Positions 1-12,165 are shown, counted from the stretch's first letter. The stretch: DNA of 64,000 nucleotides from Epiperipatus broadwayi (GCA_028023455.1 JAQFVV010012396.1:11385296-11449295), one strand, 5' to 3'. Made by a program: numbers and translations. Notes: generated by a model from the letters alone, not told the origin.

Positions 1-55
1 TTCATATTTTACTTGATCTAATAAGAGTTAGATAACCACTATGTGTATGTATAAA

Positions 56-517
56 TATGTAATTAACCTATTCATTCAATATACTAAATGTTTGCCATAG
101 TAAATAGAGGGATTTGAACTTAGGATTTTCAGTCTATATTCGTCCTCCACTCCATCTTAAACATCTGATATACATGATTATATACATGAATTTTGTGCAG
201 AATCAGCACTCATCAGTTGGACCAGATGATATCCTGCACATATATACAATCAATGCTCAACTTATATTAAGATAGCAATTCCTTGAACTTTAATGGACAG
301 GCTTCATTCTTCTTACCCTTCCAACAATTCAACCATCCACTGCATCAAAAAACCAATGAAATTCTCAAAGCCCTTGATGGATTTGATATTGTGGTCATAC
401 CCATGTAGACATTATATCAAACTAACCTCTCATATTATCAAATCATTACATATCCATTTATATTAATTGAAAAGGAATGGGATGAACTTATACTAAGATA
501 TAATCTATTTCCAAGGC
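56..517 (+). mobile_element. Long-TIR foldback element, copy 1 (right arm missing)
   Basis: The left arm (about 56-330) and the internal part (about 331-515) match the element at 41201-41925 base by base over most of their length, with diverged positions. Shared landmarks are the GGATTTGAACTTAGG terminus, the core with GTGCAG...CAGCACTCATCAGTTGG, the ACACATATATACAATCA run and AAGATAGCAATTCCTT. The right arm expected after 515 is absent. Instead the left terminal sequence starts again at 518, as if a second element had been joined there. No transposase is seen, so the element is non-autonomous. Confidence 0.7.
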
Positions 518-672
518 AATATGTAATTAACCTATTCATTCAATATATTGAATGTTTACCGTATATAGAGGAATTTGAACTTAGGATTTTCAGTCTACAT
601 TCATCCTCTACTCCATGATTGGAGGATGAATATAAACTGAAAATCCTAAGTTCAAATCCCTCTCTATATAGT
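518..672. repeat. Arm-only mini-foldback of the same family
   Basis: Arms 564-608 and 622-668 are near-perfect reverse complements around a 13-base loop. Each arm is just the terminal part of the long element at 56-517, including the outward B-box-like GTTCAAATCC. The bases upstream (518-563) repeat 56-103, so this unit begins with the same outer terminus. It looks like a deletion derivative in which two termini were fused. Confidence 0.75.
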
Positions 673-679
673 CATGAAT

Positions 680-2610
680 ATGTATCTAAAAATATCTTTA
701 TCAAATTATGAAGTTATACTTTTCTGTAAAATATTATTTTTTCAAATTACTTAATATTCATTACAAAAATATCATAAAGGTAAGTGGTTGCTATTTTATT
801 TTAATTAAAAACTTTCAATGATTCCAATCTAAACAAATGAATAATGTATATCATTTTCTTCCTTAACATTTTCACTTAAAAAGATTCATTTCTTCATGAT
901 TTCAAATTTTAATTACAAACTTAAATCAGCAATTTAATAAAGATAATTAAATGAACAGAATGTTATGAATTTTTAATTACCTTAGATACCAAAAGGCGTT
1001 AATGCCATTTAAAACTACTAATGTCTTGTAATTTAAAATGTATTATATATATAACATTTTTTTCTTATAGTTAAGAATCCCACAAAAATATAAGTAAGCA
1101 CTCACACAACCTGTAGTAAGATATTGCCAAATCTAAAAATATTTTACTTTCTCTTCTATATATTTCTTCTGATCTATTACTAAAAAAATCTAAAGAATTT
1201 TCAGTGTTAGTAATAAAAAAGGCTTTACTATTACTTTATTACAGAATACAAATCACATATTCGTTCTTTTACTGTCATAAAAAAATTAACATCACTCAAT
1301 TATTACAGTTATTTTATGCAATAGAATGAGTTCTGGAGAGAAGTATGCTTGAAACAACAAAATTAAATAAAATTATAAACTCAAGTAATAATAATAACAA
1401 CAACAAAGATAGGTGACATTATAGTAAGAAATGAATACTTGAAGTTTTTTGTCTGTGGTGAGATTTGGAATAAGTCCCATTGAAAGGAATGACAGAAATC
1501 CTGAAAAGCAGAAAAAGAAGGATTTTGCAATAAAATTTAATAGAAAGAATTAGAGGAAGCTTTTGACTAAACACTAATAGTTTAGATAAATAATTTTCAA
1601 AAAAGACATATTCAAAGTGCCTACTTTCAATACATGTTCTTTTACTTCACTAGGTCTTTCCCATACTCATTTAAACTTATGCAGAAATATATATATATAT
1701 GAAATTAAATTTAAATTAGCCATTTAGAAAAAATAAATATATAGAATTCTGGAAATGATATGAAAAAAATTAAAGATAACTTAAGGAAATATAACTGAAA
1801 TAGCAAAGAAAGCTATGAAGAGACAGAAAAGAATAGCATTATTTTTGAATGAAAAGTTAATTTAACAAAAATAAAAAAAGATAATCTTATTCATGAAAAA
1901 GTATGTTGCAGATTTACATAGGCTTATTTTGATATTTAAGCTTTCTCTCCCATCTCCTCACTTTTGTTTTTTATTAGAAAAAAATTGAAAAAGAAAAATT
2001 AAATCAAGCACTGAATAAACTCTTAAAAAGACAAGAATAGAAATATAGGACATGTCAATTAGGCTTATTCATTTACAGATATTTACTTAAAAGCATTTTT
2101 CTTTGAATTCACTTATAAATATGTATATATATTTATTTACTGCATTTATTATTATTTTTTAGTGTGAATGCTAAAATAATAAAATCTAACTGATCACAAA
2201 AATTTAAAAGGCACTTAGTAAGTTTGTTCAAATATTAATAATTGCTGAATTTTTGTATCTGTCGGGAGCAAAAAAACTTAGCCATTTAATCATTGATATA
2301 TATTTTGGATGCTAGGATCAGTTTATTAAAAAGAAAGAAAAAATGAATAAATCCCAAATAATAATAATAAAAATTCATGATTAAACTATAAAGTGAATAC
2401 ATAAAACTATTAACACTGCCATTGTCTATTAATGTCCACAAATACAGTTATTGACAAGTTTGGCAAAGAGAAATGTATCCCAACAGATTTTAGCATATTC
2501 CAGTTACTACTACATATTTATCAATAAAATTCAATAATATAAATACAGATATTAAACCACTAAGACATAACATTTTTACCCTTTCCTATGCTTATAGAAA
2601 CTGTTAAAAT
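680..2610. other. AT-rich DNA with no recognised feature
   Basis: No coding signal, RNA gene or clear repeat was seen. It contains homopolymer A/T runs and a short AT dinucleotide tract near 1689-1700. Confidence 0.5.
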
Positions 2611-2617
2611 AGTATCC

Positions 2618-2802
2618 AACTCTCCATACAGGGCCACCCAGTGCAAGCCATAATAATCAATGGATGCCACAAGCTAGAAACTAGTCTGGGGATATTGGAT
2701 GAGTAGGCACTAGATAGGGATTTTATGAACAAACCTTCTAGCATCCAATGAATACTATGACATGCACTGGGTGACAGTAATATAAGGAGAGTTTGTGGTT
2801 TT
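2618..2802. repeat. Short foldback element (CTCTCCATACAG family)
   Basis: The left end (CTCTCCATACAG...CACCCAGTGCAAGCC...AATCAATGGATGC) and the right end (GCATCCAATGAATACT...GCACTGGGTGACAG...AAGGAGAG) are inverted repeats of about 45-50 bases. The middle, with GCTAGAAACTAGTCTGGGGATATTGGATGAGTAGGCACTA, is also present in the tandem array at 23155-24290. It is a non-autonomous foldback or MITE-like repeat with no coding capacity. Confidence 0.7.
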
Positions 2803-2809
2803 ATTATCA

Positions 2810-4610
2810 GAATAAAAAGTGCAATATTTTGTTATAATAAGGTCTACAAAAATAGATTCAAAAATATTGCATGAAAAAAAAAATCTATGGCTATATCTCG
2901 AACAATTATATTGTTGAATAAGTTATATGGTTCTTCAAAACAATCAAATAACTATTGAAGAAGTGGCATATTGGATACAAATTTGTAATCATTTATCAAC
3001 AAAATTATTCACAAAAACTCATTTTCAATATGAATGACATCATATATATCACAAAATAGATTACTAATGTATAACTATGTCTGAATATCTTTCATTAGCT
3101 TTTAAAATGCTTTGTTTAAAAAAAAACCTTATTACAGATATTAATCATTTTAGTGAAAGCTTATCACTGAAACATTCATAAAAAATAAATAATTCAAAAC
3201 TGAAACATTAGCAAGATGTCTTTTAGAACTCGTAAAGCCAATGTTTCAAGATTACACCAGAAAAAAAAAAATAGTACCCTTTGCAATTAAAACGTATGAA
3301 GGAAAAAACATTATTTGCATGGCTTTTCAATTTGCTGTTATTATTGGATGGATTTTGGGTTTAATTATTTTTAAAAAATCCAAAGCTTATTAAAAAATAT
3401 TTCAAGTTTTTCGGCTTGGATTTAAATTCAAGTCACTGATTAAAAAAAAAAAAAGTACTGCCACTACATTACAAGGCCTTGTGGTCAACAATATGGCATC
3501 CATTTTATATATTTATTCATATATATATATATGAAGAGAAGATAAACAGGATAATTTGCATTGATTAATTCTAAAAATAAAAAAAAACTTAATTTATACC
3601 ATAATATATAAATATTAAACAAACAATTTTTAATATAAGTAACATAAAATTAACTAGGAGAAGTAGAAAAAAGAATGAAAACGAAATTGTAAATCTCTGG
3701 TGAATTTAATTATTTACTTTTCTTAAAGAAGTTGAAGAATTCACGATTAATTAATTTTAAGACTAATTTAATTTTTATGCTAAATTCTTTTCATAATACA
3801 TCTAGATATACAAAAATATTATACATTAAATGCCGAGATATAAACTATCAGTAAGCATTCTTAAAATGTTATTTTATTATTTTCAAACATTATCTAAAAA
3901 AATTTACATAAAATAAATATGAAAAATTGGAATATATATAAATCAATGACTTGTAGATTTCATGAGATTGTAAAACATTTTGCACTGAAATTGCATTGAA
4001 AAAGTTCAAGTGTGTTTATATATATATATATGTAAAAAAAAATGTAGAATGGCAGTCTATCTTAGCAACAACTCATAGATAAATGAAAAGTAAAACAATT
4101 AGTTTTTGAAGTAACAGTCAATATTAAAAGTATATTTTAAAAAAAAGATATAGAAAAACCAAGACATTCATATAAAGGTAATACAATAAAATCATTTTAA
4201 ATATCTAGTGCAAAACTACTTTCACCGAAGTATAACAAAGAGACAAACATTACTCAATAAATTAATCCACCAATTTTTTGCTTCTCTTATTTGGAAAGCC
4301 ATTTTAGCTGGCTATCTGAATACGAATTCTAAAAAAAAAAAAATGTCCAAGTTAGCCCTTGGATTTGAACTTAATGGATAGAAATGAGTGGCAAAAAAGT
4401 TAACTACCATACCATGAACTATATTTATATCTTTATAGGCATGACTATCCTATTTATAAATTGCAATAAATTTTATTTTAAAATAAATTATAAGTAACAT
4501 ATCCCTTTAAATAAATTGAAGAAAAATAAATTATAAACATTTATTTTTTCTAAATGAGAAATCGGAAATTATGAAGGAATAAATAATATTTTTGGAAAAT
4601 GAATAATAAA
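2810..4610. other. AT-rich DNA; one degenerate tRNA-like patch
   Basis: Mostly featureless. Around 4350-4425 the minus strand carries a GTTCAAATCC box and, before it, TATGGTAGTTAAC, which resemble B and A boxes of a decayed tRNA-derived SINE. There are AT microsatellite runs near 3518-3532 and 4017-4031. Confidence 0.35.
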
Positions 4611-4617
4611 AGATTGC

Positions 4618-4746
4618 AAAACTATTATTATAATTGTCAAGCGTTGGTGGCAGAGTGGTTAGCACAGCCACCTTACAAACAGTTGTCCTGGGTTCGCTTC
4701 CCGGTCGATGCTTTGACATATGAAAAAAAACTATTATTATAATTGT
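4618..4746 (+). mobile_element. tRNA-derived SINE with perfect target-site duplication
   Basis: The body runs from about 4638 to 4726. It has an A box (TGGCAGAGTGGTTAG), a B box (GGTTCGCTTCC), then ATGCTTTGACATATG and a short A tail. Flanking 20-base direct repeats at 4618-4637 and 4727-4746 are identical. The element is only the tRNA-like head plus tail, with no LINE-derived 3' domain visible. Related copies are at 8092, 20109, 40364 and 42690. The intact target duplication marks this as one of the youngest insertions in the window. Confidence 0.9.
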
Positions 4747-4749
4747 AAA

Positions 4750-6680
4750 TAATTTAATTGTTTATTGTAATAATAATAAACATGTAGCCAGCTGCTAAGA
4801 AGATTCCATGTAAGTAATTTAACTTAAGATTTTTTTCTACTTTCCTTTGAAGTGAATTACATTGGAAATTTTTGCCTCTTGAATCTATTACTATCTGCAT
4901 TACATTAAACTGAATAGGGAACTTGATTAGTGTCATTTGATTTAAAAGCAACAAAAACGTGTATAATGATTAAACGAAAGAAAAAGATTTATTATAAAAT
5001 ATATGACCGCAAGAACAAATTTTAATATTGTTTTATATTTTTCTGTGAACTTATAATTTCCTCTTCATAAAGCATTATAATTAAACTATCAGAAAATCTT
5101 TAAATTATTTGCTTTTTAAATTATAATAGATATTTTTATCAAATATATTATAATTCAATAATTATAGAATATGAAATTCGTTGTTATCCTTTTCGTTCTT
5201 GATTGTAATAAAGTGGCCAAACTGTTTCCGACATTTATAGAATGTGATATAAGATTTCAGTTTCGTGAAACAGAAGATACATGAATCAAAAACTTGCAAA
5301 ATAATAAAACTGTTCAAAAAAAAGTGTGGTTTAATATAATAATAGGATAAAAAAAACTCTGGAGTTGAAAATCCATGGATCATGGCTCCAACTTTCTCAC
5401 TTCCTATGCTTAAACTACATATAAATTTTCAAACAATAAAACCAATTAATTATTAGTAGTAATAATAGTATCATATACTGGTATATAATTATCGTAATAT
5501 TCTTTCTACAGTTACAAAATGATAGTAATACATTCTATAACTTAAAAGAAAATGCAATATTTACAATTTAAATATAAAATTAAGAGTAATCAAAAAAATG
5601 CATCATCTCAAGTCACCATTAAAAGTTATATAGTCAATGATTAATTGACAGTAAAGACTACATTTAAAATGATAAAAAAAATATCTTCTTTACTTTCTCT
5701 CCTCAACCTATAGATTGGTGTTGGTGCATATATATGTTGAATTAAATATTTTCATGGATTATTATAATAAAGTATAGAAATGAATACATTATATCCATGT
5801 ATACAGAGATAATTTTTAACTTTTGGTGTTGCTAAAAAACTATAATTTAAATATTTAATTCAAAATATACAACTCTCTGGAGAAGTTAAAAGTATTACTT
5901 GAAGAATATCAAGAAAAATGTTATTATTTCACATCTCGCACCTATAAAAATAGCTTTCTGGGTTTAAATCCATTTAACAACTTGGGTTTGAAGTAAAAAA
6001 GGACTGCCTTTTATTTCAATAAAAAAACACCAACAAAAGAGCTATTATAGATTAATGAGAAACTTGTTTAGCCTCAGAAGTGTGAATTAGTAGTAATTAA
6101 TAGTTTCTTGGCACTATCAAAAGCTAAAAGTTATCATTGTTTACATGGAATATAACCTCATTTCTAATCTTTATTATATATATATGAGTCATCATTATAA
6201 GCACCATAATTATTATCAATAAGGTAGTTAAAATTACAGTATATATATTTGATATTTTAAAGTGATTCCAACAAATTTTCTTTCAATATTTATACTAAGT
6301 TGCAAAAATATATATAATTCTACAGGTTTAATTCTTTGATTTTCTCCCATTTTCAAAATCTTTTGACTAAGAGAGATGAAAAAATTGCTTGTGCCTTTAA
6401 CAGTATTTTTCAGACAACACTTGATTTATTCATTTCATACCTGTCCTCATGCTTTTAAAAAATCTCTATAGCCTCTCCTAAGAATCTCTGATCATATAAA
6501 AAATACATCAAATTCATAACTTAATTAATAAGACAACACAACTCTGTTGATGTCAATTTTAAATATATACCAGTAAAAATCATCAAAAATTAGAACAGCT
6601 TTTTAGTTTACTGCCATTTATTATGTAAGCTAGAATAATCAGTGATTATCAAATGCATATATAATTCCTATTCTTAGTAT
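4750..6680. other. AT-rich DNA with no recognised gene
   Basis: No coding evidence. Near 5370-5455 and 5950-6005 there are weak tRNA-like or SINE-tail-like patches (AACTTTCTCACTTCCTATGC; GGGTTTAAATCC), too decayed to delimit. The open frames here lack any family signature. Confidence 0.4.
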
Positions 6681-6685
6681 TTAAA

Positions 6686-7018
6686 CTCCCATTCTCAGAC
6701 AGGTTATTGACTTTGCCTTTATATCAGTAAGGCATGGGATTCAAAATTGGGGGAAATGTATATATGCATTCAGTAACCATCTTTAACTCTACTTCAACTG
6801 TCAAAATTAAAACATGAAATTCATATCAGCTTAAGATTTTGAACCCAAATTAACCTACTTAAATAGTTGCAGAAACTTGAAGCCAATTCAGCTAGCGTTT
6901 GTTAGGTAAAGTGGAGTTAAATATGGTTGCTGAATACATATATGCATTTCTTTCAAGTTTGAAGCCCAACCTCATAAATATAAAAGCAAAAGCTAGAAAC
7001 CATTCTGAAAATGAGAGG
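6686..7018. repeat. Foldback element with ~110-base arms
   Basis: The left arm (6686 to about 6797) and right arm (about 6905-7018) are inverted repeats. CTCCCATTCTCAG pairs with the reverse complement of CTGAAAATGAGAG, and the inner part GAAATGTATATATGCATTCAG-like pairs with its partner around 6921-6945. About 105 bases separate the arms. There is no coding content. It is unrelated in sequence to the other foldbacks here. Confidence 0.75.
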
Positions 7019-7499
7019 TCAAACACTAAGTAAGGATAAGAATTATGCATGCATATAATAAATGATTACTCTAACTTATTTTAGATGGCAATGAAATGAA
7101 AAGATGCTTTAATTTCTTATCATTATCATCAATTTTTATTAAGACTTGTTAATTCATTATATGATAAAATAGTGATGCAGTGAGTAACTAATAAAATTAA
7201 TGTTTTCTACAAAAATATCTACACTGTTTGTACTACTTTTTTTTTTAAAAAAAAAAAAACATGAATAAAAATATTCTCACAATCCAAGAATAAAATTCTA
7301 TTAAATTTCATGGATGTCTCTAAAATCCTATACTAATTTGTTCTTTTTCACAAGAATAAACAATTGTATAAAGTATCAAAGAAAAAAAAAAAGAAATTAT
7401 TTTCATTTGCAAAAAATCCAATGCAGGCTATCCATTGAAGAATAAAAAATTATTCAAGTTTAATGCAGTTTATCTGATCTATAGCTTTTTTTTCCATGT

Positions 7500-7970
7500 C
7501 ACTTCAGAAAATTTCCTTACCTAATCTACTATCTGGTCTTTTACAAGGTCTTGAAATCTAATTTAAGACTTCAACTATCTAGCTATTGTCTTCTCATCTT
7601 GAAACAACTCCATTTCAGACTCTTAATTCTATCAATCATATCAATGATATCTAATTGTTTTATCATGTATTTATCTTTTGATTCCTTTTTACCATTTCTA
7701 ACTCCAATATCACCATCCTTCACTATGTGGTTTAAAATCTTTCTACAACATTTCTATTAAGTGTCCAAATGTCAAAACCATACATAAACATAAATAAAAT
7801 ACATGTACTAAAAAATTTCCTCTTCAAATTGGAGGCATATTTCCTTTCAATATTATGTTACTTCTAAAAAAAAAACTTGCTTCACTTCCAGCACATTAAC
7901 ATAATCTGATCAAGTTATTTGTAATTAACTTTTAATTTATTCCCTAACAATCTTTATTTTCTTCTTTAAA
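7500..7970 (-). pseudogene. RTE-like LINE, C-terminal fragment
   Basis: Read on the minus strand, the conceptual translation contains the post-reverse-transcriptase region of an RTE/BovB-like LINE ORF2. The segment with DIIDMIDRIKSLKW matches the family's 'v.DIIe.IKkLKWrwaGHvaR' region, preceded by charged residues as in that family. Several stops and frame changes break it. No start and no complete RT domain remain. It lies on the same strand as the endonuclease fragment at 10375-12165, with 2.4 kb of unrelated repeats between; I could not find the RT core that would join them. Confidence 0.55.
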
Positions 7971-8076
7971 AAAGTCAAAGAATATTATTTCAGACACTTT
8001 GACATTAATTGTTTTCATATAATATTTCTACTTCTTTTATTATTTTAGTCACTAATATTAGTTGTTTTCATCTAAT

Positions 8077-8214
8077 ACCTCTACTTCTTTTTTTTTTTTT
8101 AAGTGTCATAGCATCAGCCGGGACGCGAACCCACAACCTGGGCAACTGCCTGCAAGTGCAAGGCAGTCGTGCTGACCTCTCGACCACCAATGCAAGACTA
8201 CCTATACTTCTTTT
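8077..8214 (-). mobile_element. tRNA-derived SINE
   Basis: On the minus strand the body (8092-8199) reads GCATTGGTGGTCGAGAGGTCAGC (A box region), then GGGTTCGCGTCCC (B box), GATGCTATGACA and an A tail. A 15-base direct repeat with one mismatch flanks it (8077-8091 and 8200-8214). It is the same family as 4618-4746, with an insertion-like expansion between the boxes. Confidence 0.88.
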
Positions 8215-9260
8215 ATAAAGTTTTGATGCAAAAATGTTTTAAACCAACATCAATTTATTTTTCTATCATTTTATAATTACCACTACTAATAAACAATTAT
8301 ACATTTTATGACCTCATTTATATATTGATCATTTTCTATAGAGGTCAAAGCTGCATATAGTTAATTGCTGTCCAGTGTAACCTATATAAATAAAGAAAAA
8401 GATATTTTGGTTCAAAATCATACTAACTTATATTACTATAAACAAAAATAAAGCTAGCTGGTAAGTGGATATAGGCAATTCAGTGATCATTACTAATAAG
8501 GTCAACAGCAGAAACTAGACTGAGAATTTAATTGTAATTACTATCAACTTACATAGAGAGCTCCAAAAAGTGTAAAGTGGGTTACCAGTATTAGCGTGTA
8601 TATACAATTTACAGAGATTGGATAAATATTTTATCAGAAGAAAGGACTAGTTTACCAATTTCCCGATTGCTAATCAATCAAAATAAAAAACTTTCTAATT
8701 CATTATAGGTATTATTATTATAAGTTTCAAATTTAAATACAACTGATATAATATATAAAATGGTAAGAATGCATGCTATAGAAAATGTAACAATTATTTA
8801 CATTATATAAAGTCGTAAGAATGCATGTTAAGAAAAATGGTAGTCATAATTTTAATACTATGTATTCACTTATTGCAAGAAAAAAATTCTTGTTTATTTT
8901 TTGGCCACCTACAGTACCATTAAAATTTTAAAAAAATCCCAATTCATTCAATTTAAAATATCAAGTGAGGTTCTTGATAAATGAAAATCGTAAATAGCTT
9001 TTAATTATTGACAGTGCTTTTAATTTTCAGATGACTCTTCTGTCAATTAGTTTAAATTATTACATTTTCATTTACCATTGTCACACTTCCTCCACTCACA
9101 ACTTTGACGCCATCCATTTCAGATAAATACAATAATGATTATTACTAATCATTATCGAAACTAGAGATTATCTCTAACACAGATATAAACTTTAAACCTC
9201 AGTTAAAGATTAATATATCTGATTTTTTATTTATTTTATACACACAGGAGTTATTAACCT
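8215..9260. other. AT-rich DNA with no recognised feature
   Basis: I see no gene or clear repeat. The unit GTAAGAATGCATG recurs at about 8764 and 8816 within short AT-rich surroundings, hinting at a small decayed duplication. Confidence 0.4.
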
Positions 9261-9269
9261 TTCTAATAA

Positions 9270-9352
9270 AAATACATGAGAGATAGTGACCTGGGCCAAC
9301 TGACGAGTGCTAGTTCAGCACGAAATGCATCTTGGAGATCATTTATCTTTTA
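9270..9352 (-). repeat. Solitary core of the long foldback family
   Basis: On the minus strand this reads AAAAGATAAATGATCTCCAAGATGC, then CGTGCTGAACTAGCACTCGTC and AGTTGGCCCAGGTCACTATCTC. That is the same order of blocks as at 165-250, 33045, 33610, 41275 and 52785. The tRNA-like terminal module and the internal domain are missing. Confidence 0.65.
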
Positions 9353-9483
9353 TTATTATTATATCTTTATTTAAGTGAATTTAAAAAGAATGGGGATGTA
9401 TGGAGGTGTTTATTATATCTATAAATTAGTTTAGCTGGTTTACTTCTTACCATTAACTTTAATTATTTAATTGCACTGCATAA

Positions 9484-9605
9484 TTTGCTATAATGGTAGT
9501 CTGACAGATTCTGAAGCATAAGATCCAAAAATCATGCCCAATTCTGTCACTTTTAAGCGTTCCAACTCCTGAGCAATAAGACCATTCAATTATTTATAGA
9601 ATTCT
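9484..9605 (+). repeat. Degenerate SINE-like repeat, second family
   Basis: ATAATGGTAGTCTGACAGA (A-box-like), CCAATTCTGTCACTT and GAGCAATAAGACCATTCAATTATT match the order of blocks at 56755-56940 (AGTGATAGAATGTCAGACTG, CCAATTCTGGCATTT, CAAGCAATAAGACAATTTAATTATT). The B box is degraded in both. This probably represents an older tRNA-derived SINE. Confidence 0.45.
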
Positions 9606-9768
9606 TGATTAAAGCATATTTACTTTCACCAATTTAATTCCTGATTATTTGTAACATTTTTTTTTTGCTTATAATAAATATACTTCTATCAATATTAAAA
9701 AGTAATTCTAAAGCAGTATTTCATTTGCTTATACTAAATGTTTCCTATACATATTTATAATATTAAAA

Positions 9769-9939
9769 GTAATATATGCGGGATTCGAACTCAGACTTTC
9801 ACACGACCCACTATTCTTAGTGCCATCTCATATTGCTGACCCACCTAACATGTGTGTGATCAGGTGGGTCAGCAATATGAGATGGCACTGAGAGTAGTGG
9901 GTCATGTGAAAGTCTGAGTTCGAATCCCGCAAATATTAC
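9769..9939. repeat. Mini-foldback with tRNA-like module in each arm
   Basis: Arms 9769-9846 and 9862-9939 (78 bases each) are reverse complements with only a few mismatches around a 15-base loop. Each arm, read outward, carries GATGGCACTGAGAGTAGTGG (A-box-like) and then GAGTTCGAATCCCGC, an excellent B box. The terminus matches the left end of the repeat at about 33510-33715, so this is an arm-only derivative of a second subfamily of the long foldback element. Confidence 0.8.
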
Positions 9940-10041
9940 ATATATAAATGCAGGTTTAAGCCTGTACAATGTATTAATATTAAAAGTATTAACTGAAAAC
10001 TAAAAGTTCCAGAAATAATGACCAATTGAGGAAATTGGAAC

Positions 10042-10056
10042 CGGGGGGGGGGGGGA
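10042..10056. repeat. Poly-G tract
   Basis: About 13 consecutive G residues in otherwise ~75% AT DNA. A similar run lies at 44586-44600. Confidence 0.9.
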
Positions 10057-10374
10057 CTGATTATTAAAACGAATGCAATTCTATAATGAAGTAATTCCTT
10101 GATCTCTCAAGCAAAGAACCATACTATAAAAAAATAAATCCTCTGAACTAACTTACAGCATTTTCTTTGCCTTAATTTATTGTTTCTTTATTTAAAATAT
10201 ATTGGATTCATAGAATTTTAAACATTTTGATTTGAATGTCAAAACTAGAAATATTAAAAAAAAACAAGTTTGAATTCAAATGTTACATTTGTCAGACTAA
10301 ACAAAAATAAATAGAATTTTTAATAATATTTTGACTAGCTTAGATTAATTAGTAAATGGTTACTGAGTGTATAC

Positions 10375-12165
10375 CATATATAATAAAATCCTATTGAAGG
10401 TACTTTTCCTTGTTCTCTGTTGGTATATAATTTCTTGATAGAACTCTTTTATACATTTCATGATGTTATCTCTCTTTTTAGTAATAGTTCCATCTTTTTA
10501 TTTTATTGCATAAATATGTTTTCTACCAAACCCAAACTGTTGTTTTATAATCTTGATGCTTTTATTCTTTTCTATAGCTTTCCTTGCTAGTTCACAATTA
10601 TACTTTCTTATATTATTATCAACTCTTTTTTACATCATTTTATAAAATTCAAGATATTCGATCCTTCTTAATGCATCATTTTTAAAATATTTTCATATTC
10701 CTTCTTGTCTTCATAAATTGTCTTGTCTAAGTAGAAATTTTACTGGTTAATTGCTGCTTTTTTGTATCAAGTATCTTTGTTGCAGTTTTTAGAAGTGTAT
10801 CAACTATTTTTCTATTGATTTTGTTCAAATTTGAATCATGTTCAAAATCTGTTAATATTTGAAACAATTTTCAAGTTCTAATTTAAATAAATACATTGAA
10901 ATGTTTTTGAAGATTAGAAATATGAACTGTGAATATTATTTTTCTTAATAATTTTTTCTTTTTCTCTACATGTATCTTAATCTCAATAATTGATGACTAC
11001 TTCCTGCATTGAATTTATTAAGAACATTACAATCTTGAAATACATATTTTCTGTTATTCAAAACATAATCCAATTCTGTTGTATCTTCATTGGGATGCTT
11101 CTATACCCATTTCCATTTAATATTTTGTCAAAAACAACAACATCATAATATAAAGTTTTTCTCTTACTGCACATTCCATAAGTCTATGTCCTTTCTCATT
11201 TCTATCACCATAATGAAATTTATATACAGCACTTTTATCTTTCAATTGTTTAGTGATTTTAGCATTAAAATCTCCCATGATAATTTTAAAATGTTGTTTA
11301 GTCTGATCAAAAGCTTTTTGTACATCCATATAAAAATCTTCTACTTCTTCATCACAATAAGAACTTGTTCGGGCATAAACCAGAATTACCTGAATTCGAT
11401 ATCTGCTATTAAGTTGTATAAGTAATATTGCCACTCTATCCAATACACCATCAATTTCCACACTCTTGTTCTTCTGCCTTTTATTTATAATAAATCCTAC
11501 TCTACTTAAACTTCCAATGTTTGAGTCTTTGTGATACAATGTTTGTCCACTTTTTAAATTAATTGTCTCTTCAGCTTTTCTTCTAACTTCACAGAACTCT
11601 AGTAATATCCTACTTAATATTAGACAGTTCTTCCAATTCTTGCAATCTTGCTTCATTTGAAATTGATCTGCAATTGTAAATACCTAAATAAAAGATCAGT
11701 AGCCTAGATATACAATCAAGGAAATTCTTAGCACTCTCTGACTTTGGCTGCCAACTACTGCCTTGACTAGTGACTTTACAACCTCATGGGAATAAGGCTA
11801 TGATTGATTTTTGTCTGTCATGATTGCACATATCTATTAAAAAAACAAGTTTCATTCACACATCCATTCATTCTGCCTTCATGAAAACTCAACTGATATT
11901 TCAATTAAGAGCTATCAGTCAACTAAAAAGAGATTGTATTTCTTGATCTTAAACTCAGAGACAAAAAGTCAATAAACTCACTATGCTAGTTAATGCATAT
12001 TAGTTAGCAGCCCATCCATGTTTGTATACTCTATCAATAATCACATAAAAATATACAGAGTTAACATTAGGAATTTGCCCTCCTCAGTTCTTTTAAGGTC
12101 TCAAAGAGAAATCAAATAATCTTTCAGTTAACAGCAAACTCCTTTCTGCAGCCATAGACATATCT
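10375..12165 (-). pseudogene. RTE-type LINE, 5' part: leader, APE endonuclease, RT linker
   Basis: The longest open stretch is 11117-11656. Its translation shows AP-endonuclease landmarks of the RTE / craniofacial-development-protein-2-like family: RVGFIINK (residues 52-59), VYARTSSYCDEE (93-104), MGDFNAKI (127-134, the catalytic GDFNA motif) and GDRNEKGHRLMEC (150-161). Upstream frames to about 11690 continue the N-terminal endonuclease (YNCRSISNEARL). Downstream, broken frames to about 10375 continue through FGRKHIYAIK...DGTITKKRD, the linker before reverse transcriptase. Bases 11690-12165 align with 29230-29765 and are the untranslated leader. The element stops before the RT core. The protein normally nicks target DNA to prime reverse transcription; this copy is dead. 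Confidence 0.85.

Noticed and set aside
4531-4719. 62-codon minus-strand frame with a plausible start
   Set aside because: It lies across the SINE at 4638-4726 on the opposite strand and is a by-product of the tRNA-like sequence.
4640-4720. Functional tRNA gene
   Set aside because: The A and B boxes are good, but an A tail and a 20-base target duplication show a SINE; an acceptor-stem pairing was not evident.
10042-10056. G-quadruplex
   Set aside because: It is a single uninterrupted G run without the four separated G tracts usually required.
11090-11425. 111-codon plus-strand frame
   Set aside because: It is antisense to the LINE endonuclease at 11117-11656.
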